NCBI GenBank assembly: GCA_030639305.1
Contig: DAOWCY010000030.1
Span: forward strand, 1 to 47,010
Source of the DNA: JAGLQA01 sp023135565
GTDB lineage: Bacteria; Acidobacteriota; Aminicenantia; UBA2199
DNA: 47,010 nt
Direction of reading: 5' to 3'
Shown: positions 17,224-24,561 of the stretch, piece by piece
Numbering within the stretch: the first letter of the stretch is position 1
Layout: each line of letters begins with the position of its first letter
The notes under the pieces: model-generated
The model's database searches: none
What the model saw: the letters and a program-made list of their open reading frames with translations, nothing else
Told to the model about the DNA's origin: nothing
Translations under genes and position numbers: made by a program

Positions 17224-18354
17224 TTATTCTACAACATGAATAAGCACTTTTTTCATTTCATCATCGACTCGGTATATGGCAACTGGGGAAACAATATTCC
17301 TTTTTTCGTCGACTGATAATCTACCTTTTATAGTGGAATTAAAATTTAATTTCACTAATGCCAATCTAATTTTTTCATTATCTGAATTTGGTTTTAATAC
17401 CTCTTTTATTAAATAGTTTCCTGCAACAAATGCATCAATTGCATATATTCCAGGTTCTTGGTTATTAATTTTTTTATATTGAGAAAATAAAAATTTTGCA
17501 TCCTCATTCACCAAATTGTTATAATAACTGGCAAAGATAATACCTTTTGCATTCTCACTCACTCCTTTCATGACATTATTGGAATCAAATGCATCACTTG
17601 TAATAATTGGAATTTTTTTTCTAAATTCTCTTATTTGGTTAATTGATGTAATTATGGTTTCTTCTCTTCCAACCAAAAATATGAAATCAGGTTTTTTCTC
17701 TAATAGTTTCAATATTTTTGAACGCATATCTCTATCATTCATTTCGAAAGTCTCTTGGAAGAGAACATCCCCACCAAGCTCTTTGAACTTATTTAAAAAG
17801 GATTCGGCACCACCCAAACCATAATCGTCGTTGACTACAAAAGTAACCCCTTTTCTCATATTTGTTTTTAAAGCTACATACTTTGCTAAAGCAACACCTT
17901 CTTGATCTTGATTTATTGCATCGCGAAAGCTCCATTTATTAACTGTTCCAAAATCCCTTGCACCGGTAACCAGGGCCAGCAATACTTTCTTGTGTTTTTC
18001 CGCTAAAGGGCGAAGAGGTATACTTAAAGGACTATTGCAGCTAATTATAAGGTTTACACTTTTATCTTGAGAAAATTTCATAAAGGTATTTACTGAATTT
18101 GCAGGAGTACTCTGATTATCTTGAAAATCGAAAGAGATATTATTGGACTTATTTATTTCTTTCGCAATTTTTAAGCCGTTTTTAACTTCATTTCCATAAA
18201 ATGACATTTTCCCTGTTAACGGCAGTATCGCCCCAATCTTGATCACCTTGGGTTCATCGGCTTTCTGCTCCTTTTTGCATCCGGGGATGAAAATGATACT
18301 TAAAGAGATAAAAGCAATCAAGATTATTAATATTGATATGTTTCTTATTTTCAT
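17224..18354 (-). CDS. Liv-type ABC transporter substrate-binding lipoprotein
   Basis: A 376-residue periplasmic binding protein of the branched-chain amino acid/amide (HAAT) class. A lipoprotein signal (hydrophobic residues 5-24, lipobox IPGC) is followed by VIKIGAILPLTGKMSFYG, the usual start of LivJ/LivK-like proteins, then a type I periplasmic-binding fold with GVTFVVNDDYGLGGAESF and FIFLVGREE. I chose ATG 18354 because AGGAG lies just upstream and the signal peptide starts there; a longer frame runs on through upstream DNA. The ligand could be an amino acid, amide, urea or another small molecule. It probably serves the livHMGF products encoded upstream. Confidence 0.9.
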   Translation of the reverse strand: MKIRNISILIILIAFISLSIIFIPGCKKEQKADEPKVIKIGAILPLTGKMSFYGNEVKNGLKIAKEINKSNNISFDFQDNQSTPANSVNTFMKFSQDKSVNLIISCNSPLSIPLRPLAEKHKKVLLALVTGARDFGTVNKWSFRDAINQDQEGVALAKYVALKTNMRKGVTFVVNDDYGLGGAESFLNKFKELGGDVLFQETFEMNDRDMRSKILKLLEKKPDFIFLVGREETIITSINQIREFRKKIPIITSDAFDSNNVMKGVSENAKGIIFASYYNNLVNEDAKFLFSQYKKINNQEPGIYAIDAFVAGNYLIKEVLKPNSDNEKIRLALVKLNFNSTIKGRLSVDEKRNIVSPVAIYRVDDEMKKVLIHVVE

Positions 18355-18367
18355 GGTTATTCTCCTT

Positions 18368-18562
18368 TTAAAATTTTTGGGAGCCATAAAAGGCTCCAGG
18401 TTTATTGTTAGCAATTTTGCTGCCGGGTTCTGAGCAGGTACGATGTCCTCTTCTGGGGACATTCCCGGTTTCCTGCGGTTCGATCTGGGACGCTTTCTTA
18501 ACAAATAAACCCATAGTTACTAAAAGAAGGGCCTGTATCGAGAAAACGTTCGTGCGTATCAT
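18368..18562 (-). CDS. Possible small protein from a leaderless start
   Basis: A 64-codon frame starting at ATG 18562 lies seven bases after a promoter-like TACAAT. The N-terminal half is hydrophobic (SIQALLLVTMGLF) and could be a membrane helix; the rest is polar (EPQETGNVPRRGHR). A hairpin (ATGTCC...GGACAT) lies within it. Another frame is also open here, and no homology is evident, so this may be non-coding leader of the binding-protein gene. Confidence 0.25.
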   Translation of the reverse strand: MIRTNVFSIQALLLVTMGLFVKKASQIEPQETGNVPRRGHRTCSEPGSKIANNKPGAFYGSQKF

Positions 18563-18569
18563 GGTTCCT

Positions 18570-18598
18570 ATTGTATAAAAATATGGAGAATAAAACAA
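18570..18598 (-). promoter_or_regulatory. Possible promoter before the binding-protein gene
   Basis: On the minus strand TTGTTT, a 17-base spacer and TACAAT. It would allow the binding-protein gene to be expressed separately from the upstream Liv genes. Confidence 0.35.
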
Positions 18599-18627
18599 GA
18601 GCAAATTAGAAAAATTCTTCTTCTCAC

Positions 18628-19806
18628 TCATGCTCTCTCTCCAACCAGTAGGTTTTCCAAACTCTTAAAAAAACCGTAAACCTGCAAAACACCCGATTTG
18701 ACCTGCTCAAGTAACTCCAGGGCCTCGATACCCTTTGCCTCCGGCAGGTCAGACCCTTTTTGAAAAAAGGTTCTGACACTACCAAAAACTTTTGCTAATC
18801 CCGCTTCGCGGGGAGAAAGCTTCTCTTCCTTATCCGGTTGGCCCAGGTACTTGCCCAACTTCTCTATCGCGGCAAATAAACTAAAACAATCAGGTAGATA
18901 AGATAAAAAATTGTGGTGCCTTTTCTCCTTCCGCAGGAATTGAGAAAATACCTCAATACCTTTGTCTACAAAATCTGTCTTTATTCGCTCTAAAGCTGCG
19001 GGGGTAAGCTTTGTCCTCTTTAGTTTTTGAGGCAGGTCGACAAATATGGTGTGAAGTCTCGCTGCCAGATCATAAAGCGAATCACCGCCGTGAGGCCGCA
19101 AAAGCCCCCGGATAACTCCCAACGTGACATCAAAATAAGGTACCTTACCAAAATCAATAGACGAATGAAATTGCTCAAAAGCTCCGGGCTTTAAAAAATC
19201 CTGCCAGTTAAGAATATTATTGGCGGGGTCGGATTCCTCGATCGTGAAACAATACACCTTCTTGCCGTTCCTGATACCCCATTCAAACCACAATGGGTAG
19301 ATTCCTAAAAGATCACCATCTGTAAAGATTTCATTGTCAATGATTAATGTAGGAAAGGGGTCAGGGGGCCGAGGGGTCGAGGGGTCGAGGGGGGAGGAAG
19401 AAGAGGGGTCAAGGGGTCGAGGGATCAAGGGGTCGAGGGGGGAAGCAGGGGGGGAGGAGGGAGAGGGGATGAGGGGGAGAGTAATTGTTGTGATTTCCTG
19501 TTCATGCACATATTTGAAATACCTGGCTATCGCGGCATTAAGCTCAGGATTATTAGAGATAAAAGCAAAGGGACCGAGGGGCCAGGGTGCCGAGGGGTCA
19601 AGGGGGGGAGAAGAAGGGTTAAGGGGTCGAGGGGTCAAGGGATCAAGGGGGAGGGAAGAGGGAGAGGAGTGATTGGTTATTGGTGACTGGTGATTGGTGG
19701 GGGTAGCGGAGTGACAGGTGAGAGGTGATTGGTGATTGGTTTCGCTCACGTTCATGGGCTGCGGGTGCCACCCGCTTTGTGTGATCTGTGGGCTAAAATA
19801 TTTCAT
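18628..19806 (-). CDS. Receiver-like protein with repeat-derived insertions
   Basis: A 392-residue protein starting two bases after the livF-like stop. Residues 1-78 are Pro/Ser/Asn/His-rich low complexity coded by DNA repeats. A receiver-like domain then begins FAFISNNPELNAAIARYFKY, similar to the 140- and 610-residue proteins; it is interrupted at about 111-150 by another Pro/Leu/Asp/Ser repeat tract, and resumes with PTLIIDNEIF and FLKPGAFEQF, the latter holding a receiver-like Lys-Pro. The C-terminal half is helical. Near residue 338-358 the segment VFGSVRTFFQKGSDLPEA is coded by a palindromic element also found before the receiver gene at 24501. Function unknown; the context suggests signalling tied to the Liv importer. 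Confidence 0.6.
   Translation of the reverse strand: MKYFSPQITQSGWHPQPMNVSETNHQSPLTCHSATPTNHQSPITNHSSPSSLPLDPLTPRPLNPSSPPLDPSAPWPLGPFAFISNNPELNAAIARYFKYVHEQEITTITLPLIPSPSSPPASPLDPLIPRPLDPSSSSPLDPSTPRPPDPFPTLIIDNEIFTDGDLLGIYPLWFEWGIRNGKKVYCFTIEESDPANNILNWQDFLKPGAFEQFHSSIDFGKVPYFDVTLGVIRGLLRPHGGDSLYDLAARLHTIFVDLPQKLKRTKLTPAALERIKTDFVDKGIEVFSQFLRKEKRHHNFLSYLPDCFSLFAAIEKLGKYLGQPDKEEKLSPREAGLAKVFGSVRTFFQKGSDLPEAKGIEALELLEQVKSGVLQVYGFFKSLENLLVGERA
18734..18794 (-). repeat. Palindromic element, family B, in frame
   Basis: Sixty-one bases identical at 53 positions to 24501-24561 by hand alignment. It opens TTTGCCTCCGGC, has a stem GTCAGACCC and GGTTCTGAC around TTTTTGAAAAAA, and ends CAAAAACTTTTG. 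It lies inside the 392-residue gene without breaking the frame. Confidence 0.75.
19357..19475 (-). repeat. G-rich low-complexity tract in coding region
   Basis: Irregular tandem words GAGGGGTC and AAGGGGTC on the plus strand. Read on the minus strand they give Pro-Leu-Asp-Pro-Ser repeats that interrupt the receiver-like domain of the 392-residue protein. Confidence 0.75.
19571..19745 (-). repeat. G-rich and GATTGGTG repeats in coding region
   Basis: A second GAGGGGTCAAGGGG tract followed by GATTGGTGATTGGTG-like repeats codes the N-terminal low-complexity region of the 392-residue protein. The same GATTGGTG word recurs at the starts of the livF-like and livM-like genes. Confidence 0.75.
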
Positions 19807-19808
19807 CT

Positions 19809-20723
19809 CTAACTCTTGACCAACATAAACTCTTCCAGTTTGGCGTCCGTTACCGCCGATACAGGTAACTTCCCATTGGATTCGTTTCCTTCAAGATCGA
19901 TGATCCTGCCGTTTTTCAATAAATATAGGCTGTCACAAATATCCTTGGCTTCAAATAACTTCTGCTGCTCGATCAAAATCACGGCCATGCCGTTTCCTTG
20001 ACTGCGCTGGTAATTCCTGATGCCCTCGAGAAGACTTTTCACCAACTGGGGCGACAGCCCGGCGGAAGGTTCGTCCAACATAAGCAGCCGGGGTTGGGTC
20101 ATCAATACCATACCGATAGCCGTTTTTTCCCTTTCACCGCCGCTGAGTTCATCGCCTTTTTTGTTCAAAAAAGCGCTGTCTGAAAAATCGACAAATAAAT
20201 CGATTATTCCGGCAATTCTTTCAGTGTATTTTTTTTTGTCGAAATCCACTGCAAAAAGAAGATTCTCTTTAACCGTGTAACCGGGAAAAATCCGGGCGTC
20301 CTGGGTGAGATACTTGATTCCTAAACGGCTCCTTTTATCGGGGGGATACTCGATAATATCGACGGCTTCTTTTTTGCCGAGATAGTAAAGGATTTTGCCT
20401 TGCTGCCGGTACAGGATACCCATGATGGCTTTCAAGATAGTGGATTTCCCGGCCCCATTGGTGCCGAATAAACCGACAAATTCACCTTTTTCAACAATAA
20501 GGTCGATACTCCGTACAACATTTCTCGCCTTCTTGTACCCGGCAAAAAGCCCTATAGTCTCAAGGAGGAGTGAGGGGTGAGGGGTGAGAGGTGATTGGTG
20601 GGGAGATGAAGAGTGAGGGGTAGTGGGGGAGGAGTGATTGGTGAGAGATGATTGGTGATTGGTGGTGGGAGAGTGATTGGTGAGAGATGATTGGTGATTG
20701 GTAGTGTTTTGTGATTTTTTCAT
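19809..20723 (-). CDS. livF: Liv-type ABC transporter ATPase (LivF-like)
   Basis: A 304-residue ATPase of the HAAT family. It has Walker A GTNGAGKST, a Q-loop in KYLTQDARIFPGYTVKEN, signature LSGGEREKT, Walker B LLMLDEPSAGLSP and the H-loop region VILIEQQ (Gln in place of the usual His, as in many LivF proteins). The conserved part begins near LLLETIGLFAGY; before it lie about 50 Thr/Asn/His/Ser-rich residues coded by GATTGGTG repeats, so the working start may be further in. The gene overlaps the four-helix-bundle gene by 4 bases (ATGA) and runs 2 bases before the next gene. With LivG it would power import by LivH and LivM. Confidence 0.9.
   Translation of the reverse strand: MKKSQNTTNHQSSLTNHSPTTNHQSSLTNHSSPTTPHSSSPHQSPLTPHPSLLLETIGLFAGYKKARNVVRSIDLIVEKGEFVGLFGTNGAGKSTILKAIMGILYRQQGKILYYLGKKEAVDIIEYPPDKRSRLGIKYLTQDARIFPGYTVKENLLFAVDFDKKKYTERIAGIIDLFVDFSDSAFLNKKGDELSGGEREKTAIGMVLMTQPRLLMLDEPSAGLSPQLVKSLLEGIRNYQRSQGNGMAVILIEQQKLFEAKDICDSLYLLKNGRIIDLEGNESNGKLPVSAVTDAKLEEFMLVKS
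20569..20704 (-). repeat. GATTGGTG/GAGTGATTGG microsatellite at gene start
   Basis: Imperfect tandem words GAGTGATTGGTGAGAGATGA and GATTGGTGATTGGTG cover the first 45 or so codons of the livF-like gene. Changes in copy number not divisible by three would shift the frame between the first ATG and the conserved ATPase domain. Confidence 0.75.
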
Positions 20724-21112
20724 TGGTTCTTAGCTCTCTCCTTTTGCTTTCTTAAATATGCAATATAACCGTTAATTCTTTCGATGAGTTTGTATGCTTC
20801 AGCTTTTAGTTCTTCTAATTCAAACCCCGGGAAATAGTTTTCGTCAATGCAAATATTAAGATCATCTATGACTTCTTCAACAGACCCCCTGGATATTCGG
20901 CAAAACTGGATGTTTTCTTGATAATTCCAGCGGCCATGGCCTTCGGCTATATTGTTGGAAACCGATATGGCGGCTCTCCTCATCTGGGGAGATAATGCAT
21001 ACTTTTCTTCTTCCGGCAAACGTTTGATTTTTTTATAGATTTGTTTCCTGAATTCACCGGCAATTTTATACAACTCAAAATCATCCAATCTAAATTCCTG
21101 ATTATTACTCAT
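20720..21112 (-). CDS. Four-helix bundle protein (S23/IVS family)
   Basis: A 130-residue protein of the four-helix bundle family first seen in intervening sequences of 23S rRNA genes. The family pattern is clear: LYKIAGEFRKQIYKKIKRLP, then LSPQMRRAAISVSNNIAEG, then FCRISRGSVEEVIDDL and a last helix AEAYKLIERINGYIAYLRKQ. Members form pentameric bundles and are thought to bind nucleic acid, but their role is not settled. Here it sits between livG and livF, overlapping livF by 4 bases; there is no rRNA nearby. GAGGT lies just before ATG 21112. The placement inside a transporter operon is unusual and may reflect insertion as a mobile cassette. Confidence 0.9.
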   Translation of the reverse strand: MSNNQEFRLDDFELYKIAGEFRKQIYKKIKRLPEEEKYALSPQMRRAAISVSNNIAEGHGRWNYQENIQFCRISRGSVEEVIDDLNICIDENYFPGFELEELKAEAYKLIERINGYIAYLRKQKERAKNQ

Positions 21113-21217
21113 TTTACCTCAAGACCACTAACCAATCAAAATTCACTATTACTACTCCTTATCTTTTTCGACCATCGTTTACTACTCACTACTCACCACT
21201 CACTCTTCGACTACTCC

Positions 21218-22150
21218 CTACATTCCCATGAATTTTCTACGAATTTCCGGGTTCTTCATGATCACTTCCAACTCGAAAAAAGGCCAGGGACACCTACCGG
21301 CTTCAAGATACAAACACTTGCAGCCCAATGCCTGGATAAATTTCATGTCGTGTTCGATAAACAAAATCGTTTTGTCGCCTTTAGATACGATCTTTTTGAA
21401 AATTTCCGCAATACGGGCGGCATATTTGGGGTTTACTCCTGCCGTAGGTTCATCGAATAGCAGCAGCCGGCTGTCCGCCATGAGCAGCCGGGCAATAGCA
21501 AGCAGCTTCTGTTGACCATAAGAGAGTTCTTCTGCTTTGTGAGCAGACACTTCTCTTAAACCGACAAAATCGAGCCGCTGTTCGGCTTCTTGTTTTAATA
21601 ATTCTTCCAGGTTTTTCACCTCCTTTTCACCGGCTGTAAGGCCGGTGTTTTTTTTATGTTGATTTAAAAGCTTTTTATGTGTCGATTTCATGATAGAGAT
21701 GGGGTTCTCTATTTCGACCAACTGCCGGGCAAACATTACATTCTCAAGCACGGTCATGTTGGCAAATACCCGGTTGCCCTGGAATGTCCTGCCGATGCCT
21801 AAACGGGCGATTTCATAAGATTTCTTTTTTGTAATATCTATGGGTAGGTTGTTTTCATGCCTTCGGCGACCAGGGGGCTTTTTTGAAAACTCGCCCCCTG
21901 GACCCCCAAAAAACTTTTGCTTAGTTTCATCTTTATAAAATACAATTGTTCCTGCATCTTTGGGGATGATGCCGGTTATGAGGTTAAACAAAGTGGTTTT
22001 GCCCGCGCCGTTAGGTCCGATGATGGCATATATTTCACCAAGTCCCAGGGAGATTTTGAGATTTTTTAATACTTCTACCTTGTCGAAGCTTTTGCTCAGG
22101 TTCTTGATTGTCAATATGTGCCGGTTAGTCATAGTCGTAGTCTCCGGCAA
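21218..22150 (-). CDS. livG: Liv-type ABC transporter ATPase (LivG-like)
   Basis: A 310-residue ATPase of the HAAT family, longer than the usual 250-260. Motifs are Walker A GPNGAGKTT, the LivG-typical ARLGIGRTFQ Q-loop, signature LSYGQQKLL, Walker B LLLFDEPTAGVNP and H-loop FIEHDMKF. Extra length comes from two insertions: about 25 residues (KFFGGPGGEFSKKPPG) between strand 'GTIVFYKD' and the Q-loop, coded by a palindromic element at 21859-21919, and a Lys/Asn/Thr-rich piece (LLNQHKKNTGLTAGEKE) that holds a perfect hairpin with a T-run on the opposite strand. The gene overlaps the permease gene upstream by 26 bases. Both insertions lie outside the catalytic motifs, so activity may be kept. 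Confidence 0.9.
   Translation of the reverse strand: MPETTTMTNRHILTIKNLSKSFDKVEVLKNLKISLGLGEIYAIIGPNGAGKTTLFNLITGIIPKDAGTIVFYKDETKQKFFGGPGGEFSKKPPGRRRHENNLPIDITKKKSYEIARLGIGRTFQGNRVFANMTVLENVMFARQLVEIENPISIMKSTHKKLLNQHKKNTGLTAGEKEVKNLEELLKQEAEQRLDFVGLREVSAHKAEELSYGQQKLLAIARLLMADSRLLLFDEPTAGVNPKYAARIAEIFKKIVSKGDKTILFIEHDMKFIQALGCKCLYLEAGRCPWPFFELEVIMKNPEIRRKFMGM
21628..21655 (+). terminator. Terminator-like hairpin antisense to livG
   Basis: CACCGGC (21628-21634) and GCCGGTG (21641-21647) form a perfect 7-bp stem with a six-base loop, followed by eight T on the plus strand. It is embedded in the coding region of livG, so it would only act on antisense transcripts; it may also be a fossil of an inserted repeat. 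Confidence 0.45.
21859..21919 (-). repeat. Palindromic element, family B, inside livG
   Basis: The same outer words as the copies at 18734 and 24501 (GCCTTCGGCGA at one end, CCAAAAAACTTTTG at the other), but a different stem: CCAGGGGGC pairs with GCCCCCTGG around TTTTTTGAAAACTC. Pairing is kept though the sequence of the arms differs. The element preserves the livG frame. Confidence 0.75.
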
Positions 22151-23180
22151 AGCCTGTGGGTTTAAACCGCATCAGGACAATGAGTATCAGCCCGAAAAGA
22201 ATCTGCCGCAGGTTGGCAGCTACAGCATCGGGCATTTGCAAAAAACGCAGCATTTCAGGCAGTAGTTCTACGAATAAAGCGCCCCAAAAAACGCCTTTTA
22301 AATTGCCGCTGCCACCGATAAAAATTATCATGATGATAAAGATACTCTCTTCCAGCCCGAACGAAGTGGGGTCGATGTAAGTGGCGAAGACAGCGAATAA
22401 TGCGCCGGAAAACGCGGCTATCCCGGCGGAAATGGCAAAGATATAGACTTTCATCAGGTTGACGTTCCGCCCCATGGAGGCAACGACTAATTCGTCGTCG
22501 CGGATGCCTTTGATCACCCTGCCGAAAGATGAGCGGTCAAGTTTTGAAAAATAGATAAACACTAAAATTAAGAAAATGTAAGATAAAACAACATATTCCC
22601 AGACTTCGCCTACCTGCCACAAGCCTAAAAGTTTGGGCCTGGGAATTCCGGGAATACCGTAGGGTCCGCGAGTGACGCCGGTCCAGTTGTACAATATCGT
22701 ATATACTACCATCTGGAAACCGATGACGGCGAGAACAAAATAGTCCTGCTTTAAACGAATAGAAGGCAGGCTGACCAACAAGCTGATCAACATATTAAAA
22801 AGAATTGCTAAAATTAGGGCGGGTAAAAAGGGTATTTTTAAGACCATTAAGCCCAAAACGGTAATGTAAGCGGAAATGCCGTAAAAAGCGCCGTGCCCGA
22901 GAGATAAAAGCCCGGTATACCCGGTGACTAAGTTGATGGAAAAGCCTAAAATAATATAAATATTAATCATTACCAGCATGTGCAGGGGATAGTTGATCGA
23001 GCGGAACCCGGCGGCGCTAAATATAGAAGTAAATATATAGAATAGAAACGTAACCAGCAGCGGCAGCAGGAGCAGCGAATATTTCCAACGATAAAGCCGG
23101 GTGAGGGGGGAGGGAGAGGGGCCGAGGGGGGAGGAAGAGTGATCGGTGATTGGTGATTGGTGATTGGTGGCGTTCGTCAT
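22125..23180 (-). CDS. livM: Liv-type ABC transporter permease (LivM-like)
   Basis: A 351-residue inner-membrane permease of the HAAT family with about eight to ten hydrophobic segments. Recognisable blocks are GYTGLLSLGHGAFYGISAY, RLKQDYFVLAVIGF, and GGSGNLKGVFWGALFVELLPE near the C-terminus; VFWGA is typical of LivM. The first 30 residues (THQ/PSS-rich) are coded by GATTGGTG-type repeats and are unlikely to belong to the ancestral protein. It starts 3 bases after the livH stop and overlaps livG by 26 bases. It would form the transport channel together with the LivH-like protein. Confidence 0.92.
   Translation of the reverse strand: MTNATNHQSPITDHSSSPLGPSPSPLTRLYRWKYSLLLLPLLVTFLFYIFTSIFSAAGFRSINYPLHMLVMINIYIILGFSINLVTGYTGLLSLGHGAFYGISAYITVLGLMVLKIPFLPALILAILFNMLISLLVSLPSIRLKQDYFVLAVIGFQMVVYTILYNWTGVTRGPYGIPGIPRPKLLGLWQVGEVWEYVVLSYIFLILVFIYFSKLDRSSFGRVIKGIRDDELVVASMGRNVNLMKVYIFAISAGIAAFSGALFAVFATYIDPTSFGLEESIFIIMIIFIGGSGNLKGVFWGALFVELLPEMLRFLQMPDAVAANLRQILFGLILIVLMRFKPTGFAGDYDYD
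23098..23169 (-). repeat. G-rich and GATTGGTG repeats at livM start
   Basis: AGGGGGGAGGGAGAGGGGCC-like sequence followed by four GATTGGTG-type words directly after the start codon of the livM-like gene. Confidence 0.7.
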
Positions 23181-23183
23181 GGT

Positions 23184-24086
23184 TTAGACCCTCCGTTTCC
23201 TGCGGCCAAGGATGCCTTCGGGCCGGAATAACAAAAACAAGATCAAGAGCAAAAAAACGATCATATTTTCCCATTTGGCCGACATTTTCCAGACCACCAG
23301 GGCTTTGGAAAAACCGAGCAAAAAACCGCCCAGTACGGCCCCGCTAAAAGATTCCACGCCACCGACAATGACTGCGACGGCGGCAATCAACAAGATGGGC
23401 ATGCCTACATAAGGGTCCATGCCTACATCCACGGCAAAAAGAATACTGCCCAACCCGGCCATTACAGATCCGACAAAAAATATTTTTACCCTGTAGCGAA
23501 GCAGCGAAACCCCGAAGATTTCCACCAGCCGGTCATTATCGCAGATGGCTTTTATTTTTTTGCCGAACTTTGTGCGACTTAAAACGATTAAAAGCAGCAG
23601 GATGATTACAGCGGATATACAAAACTGGTATACCTGGGGCATGGTGAGTATGATTTCTTTAAAAGCAGAGTCGGCCCCGGCAAAGGGGTTGGTGAATTTT
23701 TTTACTTCGCTAATGCCGGAGAGGATAATTTTTGTTTCATTGCCCCAGAGCATGGCAATGGTGTTGACCACAATCGTCATAATGCCGATTGAAGAGACCA
23801 GCATCACACTGCCGGAAGCCTCTTCTTTAAAAAGTGGGCGGTAAACGGCTATTTCCATTAAAACACCCAGCCAGCCGGTGCAGAATAAACCCAGCACTAT
23901 AGACGTTACCAATCCCAGGTGAAGCTGGATGAAAAACATATAAAGAAAATAAGCTGCCGCTGTGTAGACTGCTGCATGTGCAATATGAAAAATTTTCGTA
24001 GAGCGGTAGATGATAGAAAATCCCAGGGCTACCAAAGCATAGACAGCGCCTGAGATACAACCGTTAACCAGCAGTTGTATCAGCAT
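23184..24086 (-). CDS. livH: Liv-type ABC transporter permease (LivH-like)
   Basis: A 300-residue HAAT permease with about eight membrane segments. It begins LLVNGCISGAVYALVALGFS, a hallmark of LivH, followed by IYRSTKIFHIAHAAVY, and near the C-terminus has VIVGGVESFSGAVLGGFLLG. It pairs with the LivM-like protein and the LivF/LivG-like ATPases. It overlaps the receiver gene by 7 bases, which ties the importer to the signalling genes in one transcript. It carries no repeat insertion, unlike its three neighbours in the importer set. Confidence 0.93.
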   Translation of the reverse strand: MLIQLLVNGCISGAVYALVALGFSIIYRSTKIFHIAHAAVYTAAAYFLYMFFIQLHLGLVTSIVLGLFCTGWLGVLMEIAVYRPLFKEEASGSVMLVSSIGIMTIVVNTIAMLWGNETKIILSGISEVKKFTNPFAGADSAFKEIILTMPQVYQFCISAVIILLLLIVLSRTKFGKKIKAICDNDRLVEIFGVSLLRYRVKIFFVGSVMAGLGSILFAVDVGMDPYVGMPILLIAAVAVIVGGVESFSGAVLGGFLLGFSKALVVWKMSAKWENMIVFLLLILFLLFRPEGILGRRKRRV

Positions 24087-24484
24087 TGCTCCTCTCTTTT
24101 TATCCCGGCTGCCAGTTCGATAAATTCATCCATAGTAAAAGGTTTGCGGATAAACCCGTCGGCCTGAGCTTCTTGCCTAACAAGTTCTTCATATTTAGCG
24201 GCAGTATACCGGCTCATCATCAGGATAACGGCATTACTGTTTTGCCTGCGTATCTCTTTGACCAATTCCAGCCCCTCTCTATTCCCCGGATCGGTTTCAC
24301 TCAACCGTACATCGACAAGAAACACATCCACATCGCCGTGCGCGGAGACCGATTCCAGGGCCTGCTCTTTCGAAGAGGCGGTCAGCACTTCTTTAAAATC
24401 ATCTTCCAACAGGAACTCCAACTGCCGCAGCAGATCTCTATCATCATCTACGATCAATAGTTTTAATTTCTTTATATCTTCCAT
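24080..24484 (-). CDS. Single-domain response regulator
   Basis: A 134-residue receiver with a full phosphorylation site: acidic pocket D13-D15 in LLIVDDDRD, acceptor D58 in VFLVDVRLSE, S91 in MMSRY, and K114 in IRKPF. There is no output domain, so it acts by protein contact or in a phosphorelay. I start it at ATG 24484; the frame extends to 24595 but the extension is a translation of a palindromic repeat (24501-24561). It follows the NtrC-like gene and overlaps livH by 7 bases. The partner kinase may be the 1210-residue protein of the same locus, which is inference. Confidence 0.88.
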   Translation of the reverse strand: MEDIKKLKLLIVDDDRDLLRQLEFLLEDDFKEVLTASSKEQALESVSAHGDVDVFLVDVRLSETDPGNREGLELVKEIRRQNSNAVILMMSRYTAAKYEELVRQEAQADGFIRKPFTMDEFIELAAGIKREEQC

Positions 24485-24500
24485 GGACTTTTCATACCTA

Positions 24501-24561
24501 TTTGCCTTCGGCGAGTCAGAACCTTTTTGAAAAAAGGTTCCGACACCTCCAAAAACTTCTG
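24501..24561 (-). repeat. Palindromic element, family B, intergenic copy
   Basis: TTTGCCTTCGGCGA, stem GTCAGAACC and GGTTCCGAC around TTTTTGAAAAAA, then CCAAAAACTTCTG. It lies between the NtrC-like gene and the receiver gene, so it could act as a transcript-processing or attenuation hairpin there. Confidence 0.8.

Noticed and set aside
19334..19672. 112-codon plus-strand Gly/Arg/Glu-rich ORF
   Set aside because: It is the opposite-strand reading of the low-complexity tracts in the 392-residue gene.
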